Below, piece after piece: positions 35,890-44,940 of a DNA stretch of 64,000 bases (its first letter is position 1; the number at the start of each line of letters is the position of its first letter). This DNA is from Pseudomonas faucium. GTDB taxonomy: Bacteria; Pseudomonadota; Gammaproteobacteria; Pseudomonadales; Pseudomonadaceae. The stretch is taken from the NCBI RefSeq assembly GCF_021602585.1, contig NZ_BQIP01000006.1, positions 124,001 to 188,000 of the forward strand. Reading direction: 5' to 3'. The notes under the pieces were generated by a model. That model was given only the letters and a program-made list of their open reading frames with translations, was not told the origin of the DNA and searched no databases. Position numbers and translations under genes: made by a program.

Positions 35890-36005
35890 TTGATCAGCTT
35901 GCTGAGCATCAAGAAGGCTCCATTTTGTGCCGGTTTCGAGCCGCAGGGCAATCACCGCCTGTTGACAATAACGCTGGGCGCGAGGATTCTTAAAAAAACA
36001 AAACA

Positions 36006-36052
36006 GGACACTGTCCCATTTTTTAAAGAATGGACGTGATCCACAAAGTGGA
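36006..36052. promoter_or_regulatory. palindromic candidate operators ahead of the MHS transporter operon
   Basis: Two dyads: ggaca-c-tgtcc (36006-36016) and tccac-aaa-gtgga (36040-36052). The second overlaps the ribosome site region just before the ATG at 36060. Both lie between the divergent IclR gene and the operon. Use as IclR operators is inferred. Confidence 0.45.
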
Positions 36053-36059
36053 GTGACCT

Positions 36060-37400
36060 ATGAATAACAACAATACGTTGACGGAGTCCGTCGCTATGCC
36101 TGAGCCTGGAATCGAACGCAAGACCAAAGCCAAGAAGGCTACCGCTGCTGCGGTATTCGGGACGTTCGTTGAGTATTACGACTTCAGCATCTACGGATAC
36201 CTTGCTGCCACCCTTGCCTTGGTCTTCTTCCCATCAGACGACCCGACAACAGGCCTGCTCAATACCTTCCTGGTTTTCGGCTCTGCATTCCTCGTCCGCC
36301 CGATTGGCGCTGTAGCGTTCGGTTGGCTGGGGGACAAGGTAGGACGCCGCGCTAGCCTGATCGCGAGCATCACCCTGATGGGGGCTGCTGCGACACTCAT
36401 CGGCCTGCTGCCTGGCTATGCGCAAATCGGCGTCTGGGCCCCCATCCTCCTCGTTGCACTTCGCATGCTGCAGGGCTTCTCTGCCGGCGGGGAAATTGGC
36501 GGTGCGGCTAGCTACATCCGTGAGTGGGCTCCAGCCAATCGTCGCTCGCTATACATCTCTTTCCTGCCGTCGATTGCTCAGTTTGGTAAAGGTCTTGCCG
36601 CAGCCATCGCCGGCCTTGCAGCTGCATGGCTGACCGACCCACAGATGGCTGATTGGGGTTGGCGTATTCCGTTCCTGTTGGCACTGCCGCTGGGCATCAT
36701 CGGCCTGTGGATGCGCCTGGGCATCGAAGACAGCCCGGAATTCGAATCGAAAAAAGCCGAGGAGAACAAAGAACACAGCGCACCTTTCGCTGAGCTCGTG
36801 CGCGACTACATGCGCCCGCTCACTAAGGTCATGATGATCTCCCTAGTGCAGAACATCGGCACCTACATCGGCACCGTTTTCATCGCTGCGTACTTCAGCT
36901 CAATCCTCGGCTACTCGAAGGGACAGGCTTCCACTATCGTTCTGGTGGCTGTCAGCTTTGCAGCCCTGATGATTCCGTTAGCAGGTCACCTCGGGTCGAT
37001 CATTGGCAGTAAAGCCGTGCTCCGCCTAGCTTATCTCGGCTACGCCGTTCTTTCCGTTCCATCGTTCCTGCTGATGCAGCAAGGCCAGGTAAGCATGGCC
37101 ATGGCCGGTCTGGCCTTGGGAATGATTCCTTACGCGCTTTGCCTGGCCGGCACCTACTCGGTCATGCCTGAGTTCTTCCCTACCCACGTTCGCCACACCG
37201 GGGTCGCCTTTGGCCACAGCGTCGGTGCCGTTATCGGCGGCGGCATTGGGCCTTTCATGGCGACCTGGCTGATCGGCGCCACCGGCAACCAGACGGCTCC
37301 CGCTTTCATCCTGAGCGGTGCCGGAGTTCTGGGCCTGATCGTGCTGTGGACTGTCCGCAGCCAAGCAGCTGCCGACGACAAAAAACATCAATTCGCCTGA
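36060..37400 (+). CDS. MHS family (MFS) metabolite:H+ symporter
   Basis: 446 aa, 12 hydrophobic segments. Family signatures: FGTFVEYYDFSIYGYLAATLALVFFP in TM1, RPIGAVAFGWLGDKVGRRASL in the loop 2-3, and RMLQGFSAGGEIGGAASYIREWAP. It belongs with ShiA/KgtP/ProP-like proton-driven carriers of organic acids. First gene of an operon with a 2-hydroxyacid dehydrogenase and an RraA-like enzyme, so it probably imports their substrate. GGAG precedes the start. Confidence 0.92.
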   Translation: MNNNNTLTESVAMPEPGIERKTKAKKATAAAVFGTFVEYYDFSIYGYLAATLALVFFPSDDPTTGLLNTFLVFGSAFLVRPIGAVAFGWLGDKVGRRASLIASITLMGAAATLIGLLPGYAQIGVWAPILLVALRMLQGFSAGGEIGGAASYIREWAPANRRSLYISFLPSIAQFGKGLAAAIAGLAAAWLTDPQMADWGWRIPFLLALPLGIIGLWMRLGIEDSPEFESKKAEENKEHSAPFAELVRDYMRPLTKVMMISLVQNIGTYIGTVFIAAYFSSILGYSKGQASTIVLVAVSFAALMIPLAGHLGSIIGSKAVLRLAYLGYAVLSVPSFLLMQQGQVSMAMAGLALGMIPYALCLAGTYSVMPEFFPTHVRHTGVAFGHSVGAVIGGGIGPFMATWLIGATGNQTAPAFILSGAGVLGLIVLWTVRSQAAADDKKHQFA

Positions 37401-37410
37401 GTACTACCGC

Positions 37411-38385
37411 ATGCCTCTCATTTACGTCACCAGCCCCATTCACGAAACAATCCTCAGCCGACTTTCGGATGTCGGGGAAGTGCGTCTCGGCTACGGCCCT
37501 AATGCCGTTGGGTATGAAGAAATCCGTAATCAGGTGGCTGCCGTGTTTTTGCGTGGCGGCCACATCAGCGCTGAAATGATCGCTGCCTCGCCCAAGCTGC
37601 GGATTGTTGCTCGCCATGGCGCCGGCTATGACAACGTCGATTACAAAGCAGCCGCCGACCACGGGGTTTGGGTCACGAACACTCCAGGTGCAAACCAGCG
37701 CAGCGTGATTGAGCATGTCTTCGCGTTGCTCTTGTCGCTGTGCCGCAAGCTGCCGCTGGCATCCGAACAAACCCGCAATCGGGTCTGGGCAGAAGACCGC
37801 CTTTCGCTGACCGGTATCGAACTCGAAGGACGCACTTTGGGCCTGGTGGGGTTCGGCAACATAGGCTCCAGCGTTGCACCTGTTGCTGAAGCCTTCGGCA
37901 TGAAAGTGATATTTACCGACCCCGCCATCGACCCGAGCTCAGACAGCCGCTGGGTAGACTTCGACACCCTCCTGTCTACGGCTGATGTCGTGAGCCTGCA
38001 TGTCCCTCTGCTGGAAACCACTCGCAACCTGATCGGAGCACCTGAGTTCGCCAGGATGAAAGACGGCGCAATGCTGATTAACACCAGTCGTGGTGGTGTT
38101 GTCGACGAGCAAGCACTGGTCGACGCCCTCAAGAGCGGAAAGCTGGCTGGCGCGGGGGCTGATGTACTCGCTGCCGAGAACATCGACATGATCAAGCCGT
38201 TCGACCATACCACGCCGGACATCGCGAACACGCCCAACCTGATCGTCACTGCCCACGTCGCCGGCCAGACCGATGAATCGTTGATGCGCGTAGGCATGAG
38301 CGCACTGGAGGCCATAGCCGCCGTACTCAAGGGCGAAGCACCTGCTCACCCAGTCAACCAGCCTGTGCCGAAATCGTTCAGCTAA
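37411..38385 (+). CDS. D-isomer-specific 2-hydroxyacid dehydrogenase
   Basis: 324 aa, NAD(P)-dependent reduction of a 2-oxoacid or the reverse. The Rossmann motif is GFGNIG (147-152), followed by an acid at D170 that favours NAD. Catalytic residues by position: R227 (NTSRGGVVDE), E256 in DVLAAENID, H282 (TAHVAGQTD). Starts 10 bp after the transporter and 26 bp before the RraA-like gene, clearly one operon. Substrate is probably the imported hydroxy- or oxo-acid. Confidence 0.9.
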   Translation: MPLIYVTSPIHETILSRLSDVGEVRLGYGPNAVGYEEIRNQVAAVFLRGGHISAEMIAASPKLRIVARHGAGYDNVDYKAAADHGVWVTNTPGANQRSVIEHVFALLLSLCRKLPLASEQTRNRVWAEDRLSLTGIELEGRTLGLVGFGNIGSSVAPVAEAFGMKVIFTDPAIDPSSDSRWVDFDTLLSTADVVSLHVPLLETTRNLIGAPEFARMKDGAMLINTSRGGVVDEQALVDALKSGKLAGAGADVLAAENIDMIKPFDHTTPDIANTPNLIVTAHVAGQTDESLMRVGMSALEAIAAVLKGEAPAHPVNQPVPKSFS

Positions 38386-38411
38386 GCCTTTTTCCGAACT
38401 GGAGGTATTCA

Positions 38412-39050
38412 ATGTTCATCAATGTGTCCGATGAGTCGATCACCGTTAATGCCACCTGGGAGCGAGCTGACTTGACGTTGATCGAGGAAATCTCGCATTA
38501 CCCGGTGGCACTCATCGGCGACGTACTCCACCGCATGGGCATGATGGCTTCGGCTATTCGCCACACCGCCGGTAAATCTACGTTCTTCGGCACCATCTTG
38601 CCGCTGAACACTCGCGAGGGTGACAATCTCGCTATCCATCGTGCGTTGGACGAGGCACAGCCAGGGGATGTACTGGTCATCAACGGCAACAGCGAAGTGA
38701 ACCGCTCAGTGTTCGGTGATTTGCTCGGTGAGATCTGCCTAGCCAAGCAGGTTGCAGCGGTCGTCATCGATGGCGCGGTACGTGACATTGAAGAACTCGA
38801 CAGCATGGGGCTGCCTATCTACGCCCGTGCAGTAAACCCAGCAGGCCCCTCAAAATGGGGCCCAGGCCAGGTCGGCGTTCCAGTCGCCTGCGGTAATGTC
38901 GTTTGCTATCCAGGTGATGCCATTATCGGTGACCGGGATGGCATCATCGTAGTTGCTCGCAGCCTCCTGCCAAACTTGGCCGAGAGGGTGAAGCTCCAGG
39001 ACGGCTACGAAAACAGCTTCCGCGAAAAAGTACGGGCAAGCGTACGCTAA
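38412..39050 (+). CDS. RraA-like 4-hydroxy-4-methyl-2-oxoglutarate aldolase / oxaloacetate decarboxylase family protein
   Basis: 212 aa with a GGAGG site. The family core is visible: ALIGDVLHRMG, GDLLGEICLAKQVAAVVIDGAVRDIEEL with the conserved R-D pair that binds substrate and metal, and GPSKWGPGQVGVPVACGNVVCYPGDAIIGDRDGIIVV. In catabolic operons this family does retro-aldol cleavage or decarboxylation of oxoacids, rather than RNase E regulation. Here it follows a dehydrogenase, suggesting oxidation then cleavage. A long stem-loop follows. Confidence 0.88.
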   Translation: MFINVSDESITVNATWERADLTLIEEISHYPVALIGDVLHRMGMMASAIRHTAGKSTFFGTILPLNTREGDNLAIHRALDEAQPGDVLVINGNSEVNRSVFGDLLGEICLAKQVAAVVIDGAVRDIEELDSMGLPIYARAVNPAGPSKWGPGQVGVPVACGNVVCYPGDAIIGDRDGIIVVARSLLPNLAERVKLQDGYENSFREKVRASVR

Positions 39051-39066
39051 ACGCACATAACCCTTC

Positions 39067-39121
39067 GTAGATAGCGGCCTCCCACGCCTCGGCATTTCCG
39101 CACCGAGTGGCCGCTATCTAC
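39067..39121 (+). terminator. long stem-loop ending the catabolic operon
   Basis: gtagatagcggcc (39067-39079) pairs with ggccgctatctac (39109-39121). An inner ctcgg/ccgag pair extends the stem. No T-tract, so it may protect the mRNA 3' end rather than terminate alone. Confidence 0.6.
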
Positions 39122-39354
39122 ACCCCCGTTATCTGCTGAGTGAATCAGCTTTCGATAACGAGAAGTTGCCCGGTCGATCCCGACACGATCGTATTGGTTA
39201 CCACATCAACAGGTCGTAAATCACGCTCACCTGAGGGCAGTGAATCGCCCCCGGTTTTGTCCGTCGTGAGTGTATACACGCAGGTCACTGAAATCCAAGC
39301 ACTGATCAATGCCGCGCATTAGGCCGAATGCTGGCCAACGCAAGAGGCCGCTTA

Positions 39355-39394
39355 GGGTCGATAGCTGTCAGTCGTTGATGACCGGTCTCGACCC
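39355..39394. repeat. island dispersed repeat, copy B
   Basis: gggtcgatagctgtcagtcgttgatgaccggtctcgaccc, aligned with copies at 34227 and 44941. The surrounding 39122-39414 holds no gene I can support. Confidence 0.75.
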
Positions 39395-39414
39395 ATAGCA
39401 GCCTTACGGGACAG

Positions 39415-39819
39415 CTAGTGCCCATGCTTATTTTTATGATTGTGTTTGTGGCGATGTCCATCATCGTTGGCCAAACTGTTGCCAACTGCACCTCCCGCCG
39501 CACCTCCCAGTCCTGCGCCGATCAAGCCACCGGTAGAACCACCAACGCTGTTGCCAATTACTTGACCGCCCACAGCCCCAAGCCCTCCTCCAATAGCTGA
39601 CTCTGTCTTGTTGCCGTGTTTGGCCGTCATTGCACCGCCGGCTGCACCACCGATACCTGCGCCGATTGCGGCACCTGTGCTGCCACCTACGGCCTGGCCT
39701 GCAACACTTCCGAGGGCGCCGCCAAGCCCTCCCCCAATAGCCGTATTAGTTGTTTCATCGGCGAATACATAAAGAGATACAAAAAGACTCAACGCAACGA
39801 CACACAATGATCTACGCAT
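39415..39819 (-). CDS. glycine-zipper protein with a histidine-rich tail
   Basis: 134 aa from ATG 39819, with a GGAGG site. Signal peptide MRRSLCVVALSLFVSLYVFA. The body is a run of glycine-zipper repeats (AIGGGLGGALGSVAGQAVGGSTGAAIGAGIGG, repeated twice), as in small outer-membrane/periplasmic proteins. The last 16 residues (DDGHRHKHNHKNKHGH) contain six His and suggest metal binding. Envelope-located; metal role inferred. Confidence 0.85.
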   Translation of the reverse strand: MRRSLCVVALSLFVSLYVFADETTNTAIGGGLGGALGSVAGQAVGGSTGAAIGAGIGGAAGGAMTAKHGNKTESAIGGGLGAVGGQVIGNSVGGSTGGLIGAGLGGAAGGAVGNSLANDDGHRHKHNHKNKHGH

Positions 39820-39988
39820 CGGACAGACCTCCGAAAATTCATGAGAGAAGTAAAGTCTGTGGCGCCGATATGATCGGGTCAATGTGTAGTCGGTGGTGCC
39901 TTAATCTCGATCAATCAATTGACGAAAAGGTCTCCGTCTGTCCAGCAATTTTCTGCCTGGTTATGCGTTCTGTTGAATTTCAAAGCAG

Positions 39989-40019
39989 CTGTGGGAGCGG
40001 GCTCGCCCGCTCATGGGGG
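39989..40019. repeat. single REP unit (type 3)
   Basis: ctgtgggagcgggctcgcccgctcatgggg. Unpaired, upstream of the sulfatase gene. Confidence 0.7.
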
Positions 40020-40136
40020 CGCAGTTAATCGCGGTTTGGACTAATCCAAATTCCTAGCTAGCCTATCTAAGCAGCAAGAATCTTTCGCTGGCAGTTGCCG
40101 AACCGGTACAGCGTGTCCACTCAAAAGGAGCTTGTA

Positions 40137-42161
40137 ATGACATTATTCGCGAAACCGTTCGGCACCTACGGCCGCTCTGTGTCGGCGGGCAGACTCTGGA
40201 AACTCAGTTCGACTTTCTTCCTGGCGAGCGCCATTGCCATTGCTTCGCAGGCGTGGGCGGAAGAAAAGGCCAAACCAGCCACAGATGCAACGAAGGCGGC
40301 TAACGACGCGCTTCTAAAGGAACTGCCATTTAACGACAAGACTTCCTTCGAGCTGGCCCACAAGGGCTTTATCGCTCCTTTGCCTGCGGAGCCGATCAAG
40401 GGCCCCTCCGGCAACATGATCTGGGACCCGGCTAAGTATGGTTTCATTAAGGAAGGTACAACAGCACCGGCCTCCACCAACCCGAGCCTGTGGCGGCAGT
40501 CGCAGCTGATCAACATTTCCGGCCTGTTCGAGGTAACCGACGGTCTTTACCAGGTGCGAAACTACGACCTGTCAAACATGACCATCGTCGAGGGCAAGGA
40601 AGGCATCACCATCATGGACCCGCTGATCTCCTCGGAAACCGCCAAGGCGGCCCTGGAGTTGTACTACAAGCATCGGCCGAAGAAGCCGGTGGTCGCGGTG
40701 ATCTACACCCACAGCCACGTCGACCATTATGGCGGGGTGCGCGGCGTGATCAATGAGGACGACGTCAAAGCCGGCAAGGTCAAGATCTACGCTCCCAAAG
40801 GCTTCCTCGAACATGCCGTGGCCGAGAACGTCATGGCCGGTACCGCGATGAGCCGTCGTGCCAGCTACATGTACGGCAACCTGCTGCCGCCAAATGAAAC
40901 CGGTCAGCTGGGTGCAGGCTTGGGGACCACCACCTCCGCCGGTACCGTGACCCTGATCCCGCCGACCGACATCATCGAGAAAACCGGTGAGAAGCACGTG
41001 ATCGACGGTCTGACATACGAGTTCCTCTACGCGCCAGGCAGCGAGGCGCCGGCGGAGATGCTCTTTTACATCAAGGAGAAAAAGGCTCTCAACACCGCCG
41101 AAGACTCTACCCATACACTGCACAACACTTACTCGCTGCGCGGCGCGAAGATTCGCGAACCGCTGCCGTGGTCCAAGTACCTCAACGAAACCTTGAAGCT
41201 GTGGGGGGATGACGTACAGGTGATGTACGCCATGCACCACTGGCCGGTCTGGGGCAACAAGGAAGTAAAAGATCAGCTGTCGTCCCAGCGCGACATGTAC
41301 CGCTACATCAACGACGAGACCTTGCGTCTGGCGAACAAGGGCTACACCATGACCGAGATCGCCGAGCAGGTGAAGCTGCCTCCGTCGATCGCCAACCGCT
41401 TCTCCAACCGTGGTTACTACGGCTCGCTGAACCACAACGTCAAAGCCACCTATGTATTGCACTTGGGCTGGTTCATCGGCAACCCTGCCACCTTGTGGGA
41501 GCTGCCGCCGGATGAGCAAGCCAAGCGCTACGTCGACATGATGGGCGGTGCCGACGCAGTGCTGAAAAAGGCCAAGGAGTACTACGACAAGGGTGACTAT
41601 CGCTGGGTGGCCGAGGTGGTCAACCACGTGGTGTTCGCCGACCCAAGCAACCAGGCAGCGAAGAACCTGCAAGCTGACACGCTGGAGCAATTGGGTTACC
41701 AGGCCGAGAGCGGCCCGTGGCGCAACTTCTACCTGACCGGTGCCCAGGAGCTGCGTAACGGCGTGCAGAAATTGCCAACCCCGGACACCGCCAGCCCCGA
41801 CACCGTCAAGGCAATGGACCTAGACCTGTTCTTCGACTTCCTGGCCATGCGCCTGAAAGGGCCTGAGGTGGGCGACAAGCACATCACCCTGAACCTGGAC
41901 TTCACCGACCTGAAGCAGAAGTACACGCTGGAGATGGTCAACGGTGTACTCAATCACACCGAAGGCATGCAAGCCAAAGACGCCGACGCGACCATTACTC
42001 TGACCCGCGACACCTTGAACAACATCATGCTCAAGCAGACCACGCTGAAAGACGCGGTCAGCAAAGGCGACGTGAAGGTCAACGGCAACGAGGGCAAGCT
42101 TGAGGAGTTGATGAGCTACATGGACAACTTCGACTTCTGGTTCCCGATAGTCACACCTTGA
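40137..42161 (+). CDS. SdsA-like alkylsulfatase (metallo-beta-lactamase fold)
   Basis: 674 aa from ATG 40137, with AAGGAG. A secretion signal (FFLASAIAIASQAWA) is preceded by a longer basic stretch. The zinc site THSHVDHYGG gives H192, H194, D196 and H197. Other SdsA features are the NTAEDSTHTLHN and MYAMHHWPVWG metal/substrate motifs. A helical dimerisation domain follows at about 400-530 and an SCP2-like C-terminal domain at about 545-670. Family reaction: hydrolysis of primary alkyl sulfates such as dodecyl sulfate to alcohol and sulfate, in the periplasm. First gene of a unit with a FadL-like porin and a lipoprotein. Confidence 0.93.
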   Translation: MTLFAKPFGTYGRSVSAGRLWKLSSTFFLASAIAIASQAWAEEKAKPATDATKAANDALLKELPFNDKTSFELAHKGFIAPLPAEPIKGPSGNMIWDPAKYGFIKEGTTAPASTNPSLWRQSQLINISGLFEVTDGLYQVRNYDLSNMTIVEGKEGITIMDPLISSETAKAALELYYKHRPKKPVVAVIYTHSHVDHYGGVRGVINEDDVKAGKVKIYAPKGFLEHAVAENVMAGTAMSRRASYMYGNLLPPNETGQLGAGLGTTTSAGTVTLIPPTDIIEKTGEKHVIDGLTYEFLYAPGSEAPAEMLFYIKEKKALNTAEDSTHTLHNTYSLRGAKIREPLPWSKYLNETLKLWGDDVQVMYAMHHWPVWGNKEVKDQLSSQRDMYRYINDETLRLANKGYTMTEIAEQVKLPPSIANRFSNRGYYGSLNHNVKATYVLHLGWFIGNPATLWELPPDEQAKRYVDMMGGADAVLKKAKEYYDKGDYRWVAEVVNHVVFADPSNQAAKNLQADTLEQLGYQAESGPWRNFYLTGAQELRNGVQKLPTPDTASPDTVKAMDLDLFFDFLAMRLKGPEVGDKHITLNLDFTDLKQKYTLEMVNGVLNHTEGMQAKDADATITLTRDTLNNIMLKQTTLKDAVSKGDVKVNGNEGKLEELMSYMDNFDFWFPIVTP

Positions 42162-42188
42162 TTGCTCCCTTGACGCAGTTGGGCGTCA

Positions 42189-42225
42189 AGCAGGACACCG
42201 ATTATTCGGTGTCCTGCTCTTTTTA
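42189..42225 (+). terminator. intrinsic terminator after the alkylsulfatase
   Basis: agcaggacaccga-tt-attcggtgtcctgct followed by cttttt. Strong. The FadL gene at 42245 may need its own promoter or partial read-through. Confidence 0.9.
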
Positions 42226-42244
42226 AAGTGTGGAGTAAGGGACT

Positions 42245-43546
42245 ATGAGCACGACATCTCCAGTCAACCTTGCAAAAAGGTTGGTGCCCGCAACACTGCT
42301 TTGTTTGTCGCTCCACAGCAACAATGTGCTGGCCGGCGGCATCTTCATATATGAGGCCGGACAGGAAAGCAACGGCTTGGCCAACGCCGGCTCGGCGGCG
42401 CTAGCGACAGATCCCAGTGTGCTGATGAGTAACCCCGCCGGCATCGCGCTGCTACCTGGCACGCAGATCAGCGCCAATGCACAGGTGATCTTCGGAGACA
42501 TTGGCTTCTCCCGTGGCAGTAACAACCAGTTTGATGGCAACGAGGGCGGCAACGCCTTGCAGTATTTGCCGGGGGCCAGCCTTTTCATCAGCCATCAAAT
42601 CGACGAGCGCTCGGCCATCGGTTTCGGCATGTACGGGAACTTCGGCCTGGCCCTGGATTATGACGATGACTGGACTGGGCGCTATTTTACCCAGGAGTCA
42701 GCAGTGATCGGAGTGTCATTCCAACCAACATTTGCCTACAGGTTTACCGACGATCTCACTCTAGGCATCGGCCCGCGCATGATGCTTGGTTATTTCCGTA
42801 CCGAGATGGCCATCGATAACAGCCTGTTGGGGCTGGTTGACCGCCCAGACGGCCAGCTTGAGTACAAGGACACCGACTTCGGCATGGGCGTGAACTTGGG
42901 CCTGATGTACCAGCTTGATCCGCGCACGCGCCTGGGCTTCGCCTATACCAGCAAGGTGAAGTTGGAGTTCGAGGACAGCCCGCACGTCAGCGACATCAAC
43001 AACCCGATCATCAACGCTGCACTGAACCGCCTGGCCGTGGATACCCTGGAACTGGACATGAATGTTCCGCAGACGGTGACTTTCAGCGTGGCCCACCAAC
43101 TCGATGAGCAGTGGACCCTGCTGGGCAGTCTGGGTTGGCAGGATTGGAGCGACTTCGGCGATATCGGCGTGGAAGTGGACGCCAACGCCGCAGACGTCAG
43201 CCGCACGGTCGACCGCAAATACAAGGACACCTGGCATGCCTCGGTCGGTGCTCAGTACCAGATGAGCAAACAACTGCGCTGGAGCTTCGGCGTGGGCTAC
43301 GACAGTTCGGCTGTCGATGACAAGGATCGTACTGTCGACAACCCGATGGGGGAAGCCTGGCGCTTCGCGACCGGGGTGAACTACCAGGTCGAGGAAGGCT
43401 TGGATTTGCATGTGGCCTACACCTTGGTCTGGCTCGGCGACATGGACGTAGAGCAGACCAAAGCGCGCTCCGGCAACTCCCTGTCGGGCAGTTATGACAA
43501 TGCCGCCCTGCACATCATTGGCGGCGGAGTGACATGGCGCTTCTGA
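42245..43546 (+). CDS. OmpP1/FadL family outer-membrane transporter
   Basis: 433 aa. Signal peptide ends near NNVLAGG. The mature N-terminus GIFIYEAGQESNGLANAGSAALATDPSVLMSNPAGIALLPGTQ is the FadL hatch/NPA motif. Repeated amphipathic beta strands end in VTWRF, with the terminal aromatic. FadL proteins let hydrophobic compounds cross the outer membrane. Beside an alkylsulfatase, it probably takes up alkyl sulfates or the released long-chain alcohols. Confidence 0.92.
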   Translation: MSTTSPVNLAKRLVPATLLCLSLHSNNVLAGGIFIYEAGQESNGLANAGSAALATDPSVLMSNPAGIALLPGTQISANAQVIFGDIGFSRGSNNQFDGNEGGNALQYLPGASLFISHQIDERSAIGFGMYGNFGLALDYDDDWTGRYFTQESAVIGVSFQPTFAYRFTDDLTLGIGPRMMLGYFRTEMAIDNSLLGLVDRPDGQLEYKDTDFGMGVNLGLMYQLDPRTRLGFAYTSKVKLEFEDSPHVSDINNPIINAALNRLAVDTLELDMNVPQTVTFSVAHQLDEQWTLLGSLGWQDWSDFGDIGVEVDANAADVSRTVDRKYKDTWHASVGAQYQMSKQLRWSFGVGYDSSAVDDKDRTVDNPMGEAWRFATGVNYQVEEGLDLHVAYTLVWLGDMDVEQTKARSGNSLSGSYDNAALHIIGGGVTWRF

Positions 43547-43589
43547 CGCATTGAACGCTGAAGACCATTTACCGCAAAGGAGAGGCTGT

Positions 43590-44258
43590 ATGAAGAGCAA
43601 ATCGTTGGTTGCAACAGTGTGCCTCGCATCGCTGCTGCTGCATGGCTGTGCCAGCAAGTACGTGGAGCCGGACCAGTACTCGGGCTTTCTGAAAGACTAC
43701 AGCAAACTCAAGGAGGATAAATCGCCATCGGGCGCGGCGGTCATGCGCTGGATCAAGCCTGGAGTTGATGTCAGCCAGTTCAGCAGTGTGTATGTCGAGC
43801 CCAGCCAGTACTACCCAAAGCCACAGCCAACTGAAAAGATCCCGCAGCAAACGTTGACCGGGATTACCCAGTACTACGACCAGGCGTTGAAAACCCAGTT
43901 CTCCAAAGCCTTGCCGTTGGCCACCAGCCCAGGACCAGGCGTGCTGGTGGTACGTCCGGCAATTACAGGGGTAAGTGCCAAAACCAAGGGGCTGCGTCCT
44001 TATGAAGTGATTCCGATCGCGCTGGTCGCTGCTGGTATCAGCACGGCCACCGGTATCCGCGACCAAGACACCAGTGTTGCCACCGAGGCTGCGTTCATCG
44101 ATGGTCGCTCCAATGAAGTCGTCGCCGAGGTGGTACGCAAAGGCGCCGGTACCGATCTTGAAAACTCCTCGCAAGTAATGCAGGCCAAGGATGCTCGCGT
44201 GGTGCTCGATGGTTGGGCGAGAGACATGGTCAATGCATTCCAGGCGCTGAAAAAATAG
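43590..44258 (+). CDS. DUF3313 lipoprotein
   Basis: 222 aa from ATG 43590 with AAAGGAGAG. Lipobox LLLHG-C at about residue 20. The body follows the DUF3313 pattern: YSGFLKDYSKLKED, MRWIKPGVDVSQFSSVYVEPSQYYP, ALPLATSPGPGVLVVRPAITGV and a C-terminal WARDMVNAFQALKK. Envelope lipoprotein of unknown role. Same strand and 43 bp after the FadL gene. Confidence 0.87.
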   Translation: MKSKSLVATVCLASLLLHGCASKYVEPDQYSGFLKDYSKLKEDKSPSGAAVMRWIKPGVDVSQFSSVYVEPSQYYPKPQPTEKIPQQTLTGITQYYDQALKTQFSKALPLATSPGPGVLVVRPAITGVSAKTKGLRPYEVIPIALVAAGISTATGIRDQDTSVATEAAFIDGRSNEVVAEVVRKGAGTDLENSSQVMQAKDARVVLDGWARDMVNAFQALKK

Positions 44259-44265
44259 CTCGTAT

Positions 44266-44298
44266 GTCCTCCTGGCGTGCCGGCTGCGGCAGGAGGAC
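44266..44298 (+). terminator. stem-loop after the DUF3313 gene
   Basis: gtcctcctg...caggaggac, perfect 9-bp arms with a GC-rich interior, no T-tract. It may only partly terminate. Confidence 0.55.
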
Positions 44299-44353
44299 CT
44301 AGAGGCTTTGAGTAGTCTTCAAGTGAGACGCTTCACTTACTGGAGGTGCGACA

Positions 44354-44884
44354 ATGAGTACCGTGTTGCTAAAGCTCAAACATGAATTCATGAAGGTACT
44401 TCCCCCAACCTTGTTCTTCTTTGTGATCCTGCACATCGTGGCGCTGATTCGTGCACTGATGATCAAGGGCTCAGGGGTCGAGTTGCCTGTTTCAGCTTCC
44501 GTGCTGATCGCGTCCATGGTCCTCGGCAAGTCGGTACTCGTTGCTGACATGCTGCCGTTCATCAATCGATTTCCCGACAAGCCCCTGATCTGGAACGTCG
44601 CCTGGAAAACCGCAATGTATGCCTTGGTAGCCCTGATCGTTCACTATCTAGAGCGACTGTACGATTACTGGAAAGAGGCGCCCGGGTTCGTCGATGCCAA
44701 TACATTGTTATGGTCGTCGATGAACTGGCCACGCTTCTGGGCGATTCAGATCCTGTTGATTACCCTGATCTTCATGTACTGCGTCATCGCAGAATTGGCA
44801 CGAGTGATTGGTCGTGATCGACTGAAAATGATGTTCATCGGCCCACTGCCGCCAAAAACGGCTGAATCTACGGAGGGCAGCTGA
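44354..44884 (+). CDS. four-TM membrane protein of unknown function (176 aa)
   Basis: ATG with GGAGG. Hydrophobic segments lie at about residues 18-38, 46-66, 86-104 and 128-150. The loop IKGSGVELP and a basic C-terminal tail (RVIGRDRLKMMFIGPLPPK) predict cytoplasmic ends. It follows the sulfatase-FadL-lipoprotein genes at 95 bp. I recognise no family. Confidence 0.78.
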   Translation: MSTVLLKLKHEFMKVLPPTLFFFVILHIVALIRALMIKGSGVELPVSASVLIASMVLGKSVLVADMLPFINRFPDKPLIWNVAWKTAMYALVALIVHYLERLYDYWKEAPGFVDANTLLWSSMNWPRFWAIQILLITLIFMYCVIAELARVIGRDRLKMMFIGPLPPKTAESTEGS

Positions 44885-44940
44885 GGAGTCAGTCACTGGT
44901 TCAGGGAGAATTCTCAGGGGGATGCTCGAACGTCCGCTAT

